Source of the DNA: Streptomyces sp. NRRL S-87
GTDB taxonomy: Bacteria; Actinomycetota; Actinomycetes; Streptomycetales; Streptomycetaceae
DNA: 46,133 nucleotides
Reading direction: 5' to 3'
NCBI RefSeq assembly: GCF_000719335.1
Contig: NZ_JOGB01000053.1
Coordinates: 1-46,133, forward strand
The position numbers and the translations under genes were made by a program. The notes beneath the pieces were generated by a model. The model had not been told where the DNA came from. It saw nothing but the letters and a program-made list of their open reading frames with translations, and did no database searches. Shown here in pieces: positions 6,689 to 13,897 of the stretch; positions within the stretch are counted from its first letter, which is position 1; each line of letters opens with the position of its first letter.

Positions 6689-7722
6689 CCGAACAGCGCG
6701 CGGGCCGCGGCGACGACCACGTCGGGCCGCTCCTCGTGCAGGTAGTGGCCGGCTCCCGGGACCACCTCGACCCGCAGGTCGTCCGCGTACCGCTCGCCGC
6801 CGGCCAGCACCCCGGGCGGCAGGACGAAGTCCTCGGCCCCGGCGAGGATCACCGTCGGCACGGTCAGCCGCGCCGCCTTGTCCCGGCCCCGCAGGAGCGC
6901 CGGCACGTCCCGCAACGCGTAGGCCCGGTGCAGCAGTTCGCCGGCCCGGGCCCGCGCCGGCTCGGCACCGGAGCGCAGGTACTCGGCCACCGCCGCCGGG
7001 TCCCATCCGCGCCGGTCGACGTACCCCTTGCGCAGCAGGAACCGGGTGAAGCCGGGCCGGCGGCGCAGCACCCACCGGCCGAGGCCCGGGAACTCCAGCA
7101 CCGAGGTGTACCAGTACCGCCAGGCCTGCGGCGCCAGCCGGCGGTGCAGCGGCCAGGGGTGCACCATGTTCAGGGCGAGGTAGGCGCTGATCCGCTCCGG
7201 CGCGCGCAGGCACAGCCGGAAGCCCGCCCACGCGCCCCACTCGTGCCCGATCAGGCCCACCCGCTCCAGGCCCAGCGCGTCCAGCAGCGCCAGTACGTCG
7301 GCGACGCGGGTGTCGGTGTCGTACCCCGAGGCCGGAGCCTGCGACCAGCCGAAGCCGCGCAGGTCCACGCAGATCAGGCGGTGCTCGCGGGACAGTTCGG
7401 GGACCAGGTGCCGCCACGCGTACCAGTGCTGGGGGAAGCCGTGCAGGAGGACGAGCGGATCGCCCGTCCCCGCCTCGGCGACGTGCAGGGTGACGTCCCC
7501 GACCTCCACCCACCGGTGCGTGACGCCCGGCACCTCGGGCAGCGGCGCGGCCCCGGCGGGGGCCGGGACCTCGGGCCCCGCGTCGCCGGCGGGGGCCTCC
7601 GGATCGGCGGACGCCGGGCCGTGCCCGGGGCCTTCGTGCCCGGGGCCTTCGTGCGTCGGTCCGGCGTGTGACGGTCCCTCATGGGCCGGTCGTCCGTGGG
7701 TCGTGGTGGTGCGGTGGTCCAT
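6667..7722 (-). CDS. alpha/beta hydrolase, epoxide hydrolase-like, with Glu at nucleophile site
   Basis: 351 residues. The core (from about 68) has the epoxide-hydrolase layout: oxyanion HGFP at 94-97, the GHxWG elbow at 159-163, a cap region with paired Tyr/Trp (YWYTSVLEF), acid candidate D298 (AGAEDFVLPPG) and H326 (GAGHYLHEE). At the elbow the sequence is GHEWGAW, so residue 161 is Glu where epoxide hydrolases and haloalkane dehalogenases have Asp. Residues 1-65 are a disordered His/Gly/Pro extension with HEGP-type repeats. Start at 7722 has AGGAGGAG at good spacing; a longer in-frame ORF upstream lacks this. Divergent from the sigma factor gene. Confidence 0.85.
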   Translation of the reverse strand: MDHRTTTTHGRPAHEGPSHAGPTHEGPGHEGPGHGPASADPEAPAGDAGPEVPAPAGAAPLPEVPGVTHRWVEVGDVTLHVAEAGTGDPLVLLHGFPQHWYAWRHLVPELSREHRLICVDLRGFGWSQAPASGYDTDTRVADVLALLDALGLERVGLIGHEWGAWAGFRLCLRAPERISAYLALNMVHPWPLHRRLAPQAWRYWYTSVLEFPGLGRWVLRRRPGFTRFLLRKGYVDRRGWDPAAVAEYLRSGAEPARARAGELLHRAYALRDVPALLRGRDKAARLTVPTVILAGAEDFVLPPGVLAGGERYADDLRVEVVPGAGHYLHEERPDVVVAAARALFGQSRSAK

Positions 7723-7982
7723 GCGACTCCTCCTGCCTGGTGCGGCTGCCGTGCGGCGGCCGCGAAGGGGCGGTGGGCCCCTCGCCGCTACGTCAGGAGG
7801 CGCCGAACCCGGCAGACGTTCCCCGGGATCTTCCGCGGACGTGCCGGCGTCCCTTCGGCCGTCCCGTCCGCGAGCCGGTCGGCCGGACCCGCCGGCGGAC
7901 TTTCCCGGGGTCCCGGGGGAGTACGGACACCCCGTCGCGCCCTCTGAGGGGTGAAGCCCGCACACGACGGAGGAGAACCGCG

Positions 7983-8588
7983 ATGCCCGCGCCGACCCCG
8001 ACAGCCCCCACCCTGCCCCGCGACCGGCACGTCCCGGCCCCCCGCGCCGGCGCCCGGTCCGCCGCCGGACCCCCCGTGGCCGATGCCCGGTTCGGCCGGG
8101 CCGGTGCGCTCGTGCGCGCCGCGCGGGAGGGGGACGTCCTGGCCCTGGACGAGCTCATCGACCTCATGACCCCGTACATCACACGGGTGTGCCGCCCCAT
8201 CGCGCTCGACGAGACGCCCGACGCGGTGCAGGAGACCCTGATCGCGCTCTTCCGCGGGCTGGACCGGCTGGCCGACCCCGACGCCTGCTACGCCTGGGTC
8301 CGTACCGTCGCGGTACGGGAGGCCGTACGGGTGCAGCGGCGGGCCCGGCGCGCCGAGCCGGTCGCCGACCCGGCCGACGTACCCAGCCCGGAGGACCACG
8401 AACTCGTCGTGCACGTCCACGACGTCCTGCGCCGGCTGCCCGCGGCGCACCGCGAGGTCCTCGTGCTGAGGGAGCTCGCGGGGTTGGGCGAGCGGGCCGC
8501 GGGCGAGCTCCTGGACCTGCCGGGCGGCACGGTCAAGTCCCGGCTGCACCGCGCCCGGGCCGGGTTCAGAGAGGCGTGGCGGGCTTGA
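7983..8588 (+). CDS. RNA polymerase sigma factor, sigma-70 family (ECF-like)
   Basis: 201 residues with a Pro/Ala-rich N-terminal tail (1-35). Sigma region 2 lies at about 40-120: GALVRAAREGDVLALDELIDL, then DETPDAVQETLIALFRGLDRL and the -10-binding helix ACYAWVRTVAVREAVRVQRR. Region 4 is at about 142-200: VLRRLPAAHREVLVLRELAG and the HTH ending TVKSRLHRARAGF. No region 3 is present and the length fits group 4 (ECF). ATG at 7983 is preceded by GGAGGAG. No anti-sigma gene adjoins it: upstream is the divergent hydrolase, downstream a GNAT beyond a G-rich repeat. How it is controlled is unclear. Confidence 0.88.
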   Translation: MPAPTPTAPTLPRDRHVPAPRAGARSAAGPPVADARFGRAGALVRAAREGDVLALDELIDLMTPYITRVCRPIALDETPDAVQETLIALFRGLDRLADPDACYAWVRTVAVREAVRVQRRARRAEPVADPADVPSPEDHELVVHVHDVLRRLPAAHREVLVLRELAGLGERAAGELLDLPGGTVKSRLHRARAGFREAWRA

Positions 8589-8593
8589 TGCTG

Positions 8594-8640
8594 CGGGGCG
8601 GGGCGGGGCGGGGCGGGGCCGGGCCGGGCGAGGCGGGGCG
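8594..8640 (+). repeat. G-rich tandem repeat with G-quadruplex potential
   Basis: Directly after the sigma factor stop the plus strand carries four consecutive GGGGC units (8594-8613 region), followed by degenerate GGGCC/GGGCG units to 8640. Four runs of four G with single-C loops meet the strictest G-quadruplex pattern. The repeat lies between two co-directional genes, so it would be transcribed as a G-rich RNA. Confidence 0.7.
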
Positions 8641-8700
8641 GCGGTCTCGGGGCCGCCGCGCCAGGCGCACGCCCCGTGCGAGCGGGCGGGTGCGGATAGC

Positions 8701-9162
8701 ATGCGCGCCATGACCAAGATCACCATACGGGCCGCCCGGCGCGAGGACCTCCCGGAGATCGTCGCCATGCTCGCGGACGACGAACTCGGCGCGACCCGCG
8801 AGTCGCCCGACGACCTCACGCCGTACGAGACCGCGTACGAGCGCCTGGCCGTCGACCCGAACCAGCTGCTGGTCGTCGCCGACCGCGGGGGAGAGGTCGT
8901 CGGCACGCTGCAGCTGACCATCGTCCCCGGCCTGTCCCGCAAGGGCGCCACCCGCTCGATCATCGAGGGGGTGCGGGTGCACCGCAGCGAGCGCGGCCGG
9001 GGTCTGGGTGCCCAGCTCGTCGAGTGGGCCGTCGAGGAGTCCCGCCGGCAGGGGTGCCGGCTCGTGCAGCTGACCTCGGACCTGACCCGCACCGACGCCC
9101 ACCGCTTCTACGAGCGCCTCGGTTTCACCGGCTCCCACCTGGGCTTCAAGCTCCAGCTCTGA
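8701..9162 (+). CDS. GNAT family N-acetyltransferase
   Basis: 153 residues, near-minimal GNAT. The N-terminal TIRAARREDLPEIVAML leads to VVGTLQLTIVPGLSRKGATRSIIEGVRV (beta4), then motif A HRSERGRGLGAQLVEWAVEESRR, and ends with DAHRFYERLGFTGSHLGFKLQL. The start may be ATG 8701 or ATG 8710. Neither has a good ribosome-binding site, and TAGCAT at 8697-8702 sits where a -10 box would for a leaderless transcript starting at 8710. Substrate unknown; similar streptomycete proteins are labelled only GNAT. Confidence 0.87.
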   Translation: MRAMTKITIRAARREDLPEIVAMLADDELGATRESPDDLTPYETAYERLAVDPNQLLVVADRGGEVVGTLQLTIVPGLSRKGATRSIIEGVRVHRSERGRGLGAQLVEWAVEESRRQGCRLVQLTSDLTRTDAHRFYERLGFTGSHLGFKLQL

Positions 9163-9167
9163 CCGCC

Positions 9168-9201
9168 GGCGCCGGACCGCCCGCGGGCGGATCCCGGCGC
9201 C
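9168..9201. terminator. strong hairpin after GNAT gene
   Basis: Nested dyads: outer arms GGCGCCGG and CGGCGCC around an inner perfect 14-bp palindrome CCGCCCGCGGGCGG (9177-9190). It begins 5 nt after the GNAT stop and fits a factor-independent terminator. Confidence 0.55.
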
Positions 9202-9449
9202 GCTCCCGCTCGGGCGTCCAGGCGTTCGGGCACGGGACCGCGCCGCGGCTCGCCGCCCGCCCGCCCGGCGGGCCCCGGAGCGGCCGTTCGCCGGGGCGGG
9301 AGCCCGCACGGGTGGTCGGGGAGCGAACGGTTCCGGCCGTCCGGGGTGCGGACCGGGCCACGCGCGCCCGCCTGCCCCCGGCGGGGGCGCGGCAGGTGCC
9401 AGACTGGGTCGGTCGGTTCGGTGGCGTACGTTCCCGGAGGTGTCACGGC

Positions 9450-10292
9450 GTGGCATTCGGTGCCCAGGAGTCCTTCCCCGTCATGCGCCCCGCGGTGCGG
9501 GAGACCTACGGTCCGTCGGACCTGAGCAGGGAGCCGGTCTTCGCCGGCGGGTTCATCAACTTCGGCTACTGGAGCGCCGTCGACCTGACGGCTCCGCTCG
9601 GCGAAGCGGAGCGCGTCCGCAGCCAGCAGGACCTCTACCGGCACGTCCTGGACGCCGCCGGACCGCTCGGCGGGCAGCGCGTCCTCGAGGTCGGCTGCGG
9701 GCTCGGCATGGGCTGCGCCCTGGCCCTGCGCGAGCGCGGGCCGGCCGCCGTCACCGGCATGGACATCCACCCCGCCCAGCTGGAGCGGGCCCGCGACGCC
9801 CACGCCGGCCTCCTGGAGGAGGCGCCGGGGCGGCTGCGGTTCGTCAGGGGAGCGGCCGAGGGGATGCCCTTCGGGGACGACGAGTTCGACGCGGTCGTCA
9901 GCGTCGAGGCCGCCCAGCACTTCCCGGACCTGACCGCCTTCGCGGCGGAGACGGCCCGGGTGCTGCGCCCGGGCGGACGGGTCGCGGTCGCCAGCTTCTT
10001 CGCCGCGGACGACGGGGCCGGCCGGGCCGCGGAGCTCGCCCAACTGCTGGACACCTTCGCGAACGGGCTGGACATCGCCCGCCCCGTGACGGCCCTCACC
10101 GGCGCGCTGACCGCGGCCGGCCTCGCCGACGCCCGGGCGGAGTCCATCGGCCCACAGGTGTGGGCGGGTTGGGACGTCTGGCTGGCCCGGCTGTGGGCGC
10201 CGGACACCTGGCCGCGGAACTTCCTACGGGCCTACGAGCGGGGGATCCTCGACTACCACCTCGTCACGGCCCACCGACCGCCGACTCCCTGA
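9450..10292 (+). CDS. class I SAM-dependent methyltransferase
   Basis: 280 residues. Motif I VLEVGCGLGMG is at 78-88, the acidic end of beta2 is D105 (GMDIHP), then the motif II region FDAVVSVEAAQHFPD, motif III VLRPGGRVAVASFF and a C-terminal part rich in Trp. The early segment GGFINFGYW near 33-41 is a pattern seen in small-molecule methyltransferases of natural-product pathways, which suggests O- or C-methylation of a metabolite; no biosynthetic cluster surrounds it. GTG at 9450 has GGAGG 9 nt upstream; an in-frame ATG at 9483 is an alternative. Confidence 0.87.
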   Translation: MAFGAQESFPVMRPAVRETYGPSDLSREPVFAGGFINFGYWSAVDLTAPLGEAERVRSQQDLYRHVLDAAGPLGGQRVLEVGCGLGMGCALALRERGPAAVTGMDIHPAQLERARDAHAGLLEEAPGRLRFVRGAAEGMPFGDDEFDAVVSVEAAQHFPDLTAFAAETARVLRPGGRVAVASFFAADDGAGRAAELAQLLDTFANGLDIARPVTALTGALTAAGLADARAESIGPQVWAGWDVWLARLWAPDTWPRNFLRAYERGILDYHLVTAHRPPTP

Positions 10293-10328
10293 GCCGCTGC
10301 CCTGTCGACCGCCGGCTCCCTGAGCCGC
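10275..10328. repeat. 23-bp direct repeat duplicating the methyltransferase stop
   Basis: Units at 10275-10297 and 10306-10328 are identical but for one base and include CTCCCTGAGCCGC. The first copy contains the methyltransferase stop TGA (10290-10292) and the second duplicates it. It looks like a recent short tandem duplication with an 8-bp spacer. Confidence 0.65.
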
Positions 10329-10422
10329 CGACGGCGACCCCGCCCTGGCGCCGCCGCGCCACCGTCGACGTCCGCGGCCGGCCGTCGCCGACGGGCCCGG
10401 TCGGGTCCGGTCCGGGCGCGGC

Positions 10423-11091
10423 TCACCCGCGCGGAGCGCCCTGCCAGCGCCACCGCGTCACGCGCTCCCGCCCGGGCAGATCGCCCCGGCCGGTCGCCCA
10501 CAGCAGGGTGGCCCAGGGGTCGGCGTCGGCCGGGGCGTCGGGGAAGAGCCGCGCCAGCACGCGGGCGCACACCGCCGCCGGGGCCCGCCAGTCGAGCCCG
10601 AGACCCAGGGCGAGGTCCTCGGCGTGCACGAACAGCTCCACGAGGCCCATGGCCGCCGAGCCCTCGGCGTCCACCGTCCCGAACACGTGGTGGGCGCGCG
10701 CCTGCGGCGTCGCCGTCCGCACCATCGCCACGTGCAGCGCGCCGCAGGCCTCGAGCACCTGCACCACGCCGGCGGGTCCGCCGTCGCGTTCGGCGAAGAC
10801 GACGTTCGCCGGCTTGCCCGGAGCGGTGCTGCGGTACACGAACGGTACGTCGGAGGCGGCGTGCGGGGCCTGCGGGCCCAACTGGGCGGCGTACGCGAAG
10901 AGGTCGTCGGCCAGGTGCTCGGCGGTCTCCCAGCAGGTCCACTCCAGGGTGCCGGCGGGCCGGTCCCAGTCCGCGGCGAGCGCGGCGGGCGCGCGGAGCA
11001 GCGCGACGACCAGCCGGACCCCCTCGGCCAGGTCGTCGGCCGTCACGGGCCCCGGAGCGGGGGGTCGCAGCGCAAGATCATGATCGGACAC
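10423..11091 (-). CDS. DinB/mycothiol-dependent maleylpyruvate isomerase-like protein
   Basis: 222 residues, helical, no membrane segment. The segments WTCWETAEHLADDLFAYAAQL and GLVELFVHAEDLALGLGLDW carry His and Asp residues at positions typical of the DinB/MDMPI-N metal-binding bundle (Exx-H and H-xx-D). Many actinobacterial members are mycothiol- or bacillithiol-linked transferases/isomerases; catalysis is not shown here. It starts with ATG at 11091. Downstream on the same strand there is no gene, as the methyltransferase converges on it. Confidence 0.75.
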   Translation of the reverse strand: MSDHDLALRPPAPGPVTADDLAEGVRLVVALLRAPAALAADWDRPAGTLEWTCWETAEHLADDLFAYAAQLGPQAPHAASDVPFVYRSTAPGKPANVVFAERDGGPAGVVQVLEACGALHVAMVRTATPQARAHHVFGTVDAEGSAAMGLVELFVHAEDLALGLGLDWRAPAAVCARVLARLFPDAPADADPWATLLWATGRGDLPGRERVTRWRWQGAPRG

Positions 11092-11220
11092 CCGGCCGAG
11101 CCTAGGGCCTTCGGTCCGCGGACGGCCACCCGCTTTTCGGCGCGACCCGCTGCCGTCGGCCGTCCCCGGCCGGGCGCCCGGGCGCGGTCCGCCCCTGCCC
11201 GTCCGTGGGACCGGGGGATG

Positions 11221-11628
11221 TCAGCTCTGACGGCGGATCAGCTCCTCCAGCGAGCCCTCCGGTACGGTCCCTTCGGGGGTGAGCTTGTCGACGGCCGCGG
11301 GGAGCGTGCGGGCCAGTTCGTCGGCGGCCTCCTCGGGGGAGACGCCCGCCTGCTGTGCCACGTGGTCGAGCGCCTGGTAGGGCAGCGCCTGCGCGACCTC
11401 GGGGCCGGTGACCTCCTGGTTGGCGCCCGTGCCGATCCACGAGTCGGCCTGTGCGCCCAACCCGCCCTCCTTCAGAGTGTCCAGCAGCGCCCCCAGCGGG
11501 TTGCTGCCCGCCCCGTGCGTACCGGCTCCGCCGAGGGAGGTGAGCAGCGCCCCCAGCAGTGCACCCCCGCCCTTGCCGCCCTGCCCGCCGAGCAGTCCGC
11601 CGAGCAGACTTCCCAGGTCGTTGCCCAT
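11221..11628 (-). CDS. YidB-like (DUF937) protein
   Basis: 135 residues. A Gly/Leu-rich start (LGSLLGGLLGGQGGKGG) leads to LGALLDTLKEGGLGAQADSWIGTGANQEVTG and then QALDHVAQQAGVSPEEAADELARTLPAAVDKLTPEG. That order of segments (GLG-xx-xSW-GxGxN followed by a helical domain and VDKLTPxG) is diagnostic of the YidB/DUF937 family, whose function is unknown. ATG at 11628. It is monocistronic as far as can be seen. Confidence 0.88.
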   Translation of the reverse strand: MGNDLGSLLGGLLGGQGGKGGGALLGALLTSLGGAGTHGAGSNPLGALLDTLKEGGLGAQADSWIGTGANQEVTGPEVAQALPYQALDHVAQQAGVSPEEAADELARTLPAAVDKLTPEGTVPEGSLEELIRRQS

Positions 11629-11755
11629 CGCCGTCGCCTTCCCTCGCGTCCTGACGTCCTGACGTCCACCCCGTTATACGAGCCGCTCCCCGCCACCCCG
11701 TCCCGGCGAGGCCCCTCGCCCCGGCGCGTTCACCCGTCAGGGCGTGGCGGGTCGG

Positions 11756-12420
11756 TCAGGCCGTCGACGCGGCCGCGGCCGTGGCGGCGACCGGCAGGGT
11801 CGGGCCCGGGGAGGCGGCCGTAGGGGGGCGGCGGAAGCCCTTGACCATCAGGTGGCCGGCCAGGGCCAGTTCCCACGCGAAGACCGGGACGGCGGCCAGG
11901 GAGCCCCACGGGGACAGCTGCGGGTAGGCCCGAACAGGACCGCGGTCGCGGAGGCGAGGATCAGCGGGCCGCCGACCAGCCCGAGGACTGCGACGGGGCG
12001 CGGGACCAGCCGCGACCGGTACATCAGCAGGGCGGCCAGCACCGTGTTGGCGCCGAGGACGAAGTTCGGTCCGAGCAGGAACGTCCAGTCGTGCACCGCC
12101 ACCAGGGCACCGCCGACCGTCCGCAGCGCGTCCGCGTCCGGACCGGCCGCCCCCGACCCGTCGCGGCGCAGCGTCACCACCGCCAGCAGGCTCACGATCC
12201 CGACGCAGATGGCGGCCGCCTCCAGCGTGCGCAGCGCCGCGTAGCCGAGCGCGAGGCCCTCGCCGTGGCGGCGGACCACGGGGAAGAGGGTGACCGCGGT
12301 GCCGACGACCGCCAGGGCGGGGCCCACCTCGAAGAGGGCGCCCAGCAGGACGGGGGCGTCCGGGCCGCGTCCGGTGACGTACTCCGCGTGCGCGAGCACC
12401 GGCTCGTACAGGGCGAGGGC
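11756..12420 (-). pseudogene. DUF4386 family membrane protein, 5'-truncated and frameshifted
   Basis: Remnant of a multi-helix DUF4386 protein. The readable part starts abruptly at ALYEPVLAHAEYV near 12420 and continues through VLLGALFEVGPALAVVGTAV, LALGYAALRTLEAA, TFLLGPNFVLGANTVLAALLMYRSRLVPR and GLVGGPLILASATAVLFG. The first helix and start are missing. Near 11930 the frame shifts: one added base in GGGCC would restore FG-x-YPQLSPWGSLAAVPVFAWELALAGHLMVKGF to a stop at 11756. Upstream in the same frame is antisense of the TetR remnant, so no start was simply overlooked. The truncation point coincides with that of the TetR remnant. Confidence 0.8.
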
Positions 12421-13099
12421 GCGGAACTGGGCGTCGTACCCATGGCGCTCTACAAGCACGTGGCCTACAAGGAGGAGCTCCTCGACGGCCCGGTCGACGC
12501 GGTGCTCGCCGAGATCGCCCCGCCGGCCGCGGAGGGGACCTGGAAGGCGGCGGTCCGGGAACGGATCCTGTCGGCCCGTCAGGTGCTGCTGCGGCACCCC
12601 TGGGCCGCCCGGGTCATCACCTCGCGCGCCGCTCCCACCCCCGGGGCGCTGGCCTACCTCGACTCCGTCATCGGCACCCTGCGCGGCGGCGCTGTCCGTG
12701 GACCTCGCCCACCACGCCATGCACGCCCTCGGCAGTCGCGTCCTGGGCTTCACGCAGGATCTGGTCCCCACCGGGGTGGGGGCGACTCCGGGCGCGGAGA
12801 CCGGTGCCGGTGCCGGTGCCGGCGGCGCGGCCGGTCCCGGCGGCGGGCTCGCCGGCGACCTCGGCGGCGGGACCGACCCCGCGGCGGCCGGGACGTCCGA
12901 ACTCGCGGCCCGGTACCCGCACATCGCCGCCGTCGTCGCCGACCGCGCCCACGACGGTGCCTCGGTGGTGGGGGCGGGCTGCGACGACCAGTTCGAGTTC
13001 GAGTTCGAGTTCGCCCTCGACCTCCTCCTGGACGGGATCGAACGCCTCCACCGCCGGGGTTGGGCCTCCGGCACCGCCGGCACCGCCGGCCGCGCCTGA
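12421..13099 (+). pseudogene. TetR family regulator, HTH lost, frameshifted
   Basis: Begins at AELGVVPMALYKHVAYKEELLDG, the last part of a TetR HTH, with the preceding helices missing. It continues VDAVLAEIAPP, the QVLLRHPWAARVITSRAAPTPGALAYLDSVIGTLR segment typical of the TetR C-terminal domain, shifts frame near 12690, and goes on LSVDLAHHAMHALGSRVLGFTQ to YPHIAAVVADRAHDGASVVG and FALDLLLDGIERL, stopping at 13099. Without the DNA-binding helices it cannot act as a normal repressor. It was presumably divergent from the DUF4386 gene and its regulator, a common pairing. Confidence 0.82.
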
Positions 13100-13182
13100 G
13101 GGGCGCGCCCCGGGCGGGTTCGGACGCCGTCTGAGTACCCGTACGGATGCGGCCCGCGGCCGGGCCGCGCCACGATGCCCGC

Positions 13183-13554
13183 ATGACGAACTCCCCCGCA
13201 GGGGCGGGCGGTCGGACCCGCTCCGCCGTCCCCGTCCTCGTCGTCCTGACCGGGCTGCTGCTCACGCCGCTGTGCGCCGCCTTCTGGTGGGCCGTCAACA
13301 ACGCGATCGAGCACAAGAGCGGCACCGACTGGGCCGGCAACCACGAGACGAAGGTCGGACTCGAGCACGCCGCCGTGCTGCTCGCCGGACTGCCGCTGTT
13401 CGGCCTCGCCGCCGGCTGGACCGGCGCCACCGTACTCGGGCGCCGCCCGGCGGTCGGGGCCGCGGCCGGGGCGCTGCTCGGCACGGCCGGGGTGTGGGTC
13501 GTCGGCATCGGCGCGGTCTTCAGCGCCCTGAGCAACTGGACCTTCGAGTTCTGA
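13183..13554 (+). CDS. small integral membrane protein
   Basis: 123 residues with three hydrophobic stretches: about 16-40 (VPVLVVLTGLLLTPLCAAFWW), 65-85 (AAVLLAGLPLFGLAAGW) and 95-117 (AAAGALLGTAGVWVVGIGAVF). A polar loop with IEHKSGTDWAGNHETKVGLEH separates the first two. I do not recognise a named family. ATG at 13183 is chosen over an in-frame ATG at 13147 because the extra residues are Pro/Arg-rich. No Shine-Dalgarno is obvious, so leaderless translation is possible. Confidence 0.72.
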   Translation: MTNSPAGAGGRTRSAVPVLVVLTGLLLTPLCAAFWWAVNNAIEHKSGTDWAGNHETKVGLEHAAVLLAGLPLFGLAAGWTGATVLGRRPAVGAAAGALLGTAGVWVVGIGAVFSALSNWTFEF

Positions 13555-13897
13555 CGCCGCGGGGGCCGCGCCGGACGACCGGAGCCGGTCCGCGGCGGTC
13601 CGCCGCACGCGCCGGCCGGACCAGGGGGTGTCGTACGACGGGCCGGAGCAGGGGGCACGGTCCGGTGCCGTGCACCGCACGGCGGAGGAGCGGAGCCACG
13701 CGGTCAGGCACCTCCCGGCGGTACCGGGGGGCGTCGGCGACCGAGGACGACGCGGCGAGGCGGGGTGTCCTACGGACCCGGCGAGCCCGGCTTGGTCCGT
13801 AGGACACCCCCAGGGGGCGGGGGCGGTGGTCCGCGGGCGTCGGTCGCCGGCGGCGACACCCGTCCGGTGGCCCGGGCCCGTCCGCGACAATGGGCGG
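13555..13897. other. gene-free region before the AfsR-like gene
   Basis: 343 nt with no credible CDS; the long in-frame upstream extension of the AfsR-like ORF is low-quality sequence. The region contains the large inverted repeat at 13762-13810. No clear sigma-70 promoter stands out. Confidence 0.6.
13762..13810. repeat. 17-bp perfect inverted repeat
   Basis: Left arm GGGGTGTCCTACGGACC (13762-13778) and right arm GGTCCGTAGGACACCCC (13794-13810) are perfectly complementary, with a 15-nt spacer. It lies 87 nt before the AfsR-like start and about 210 nt after the preceding gene. It could be a terminator for the upstream membrane protein gene, a transcript-leader hairpin, or paired operator half-sites; the perfect length favours a structural role or a recent repeat insertion. 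Confidence 0.7.
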
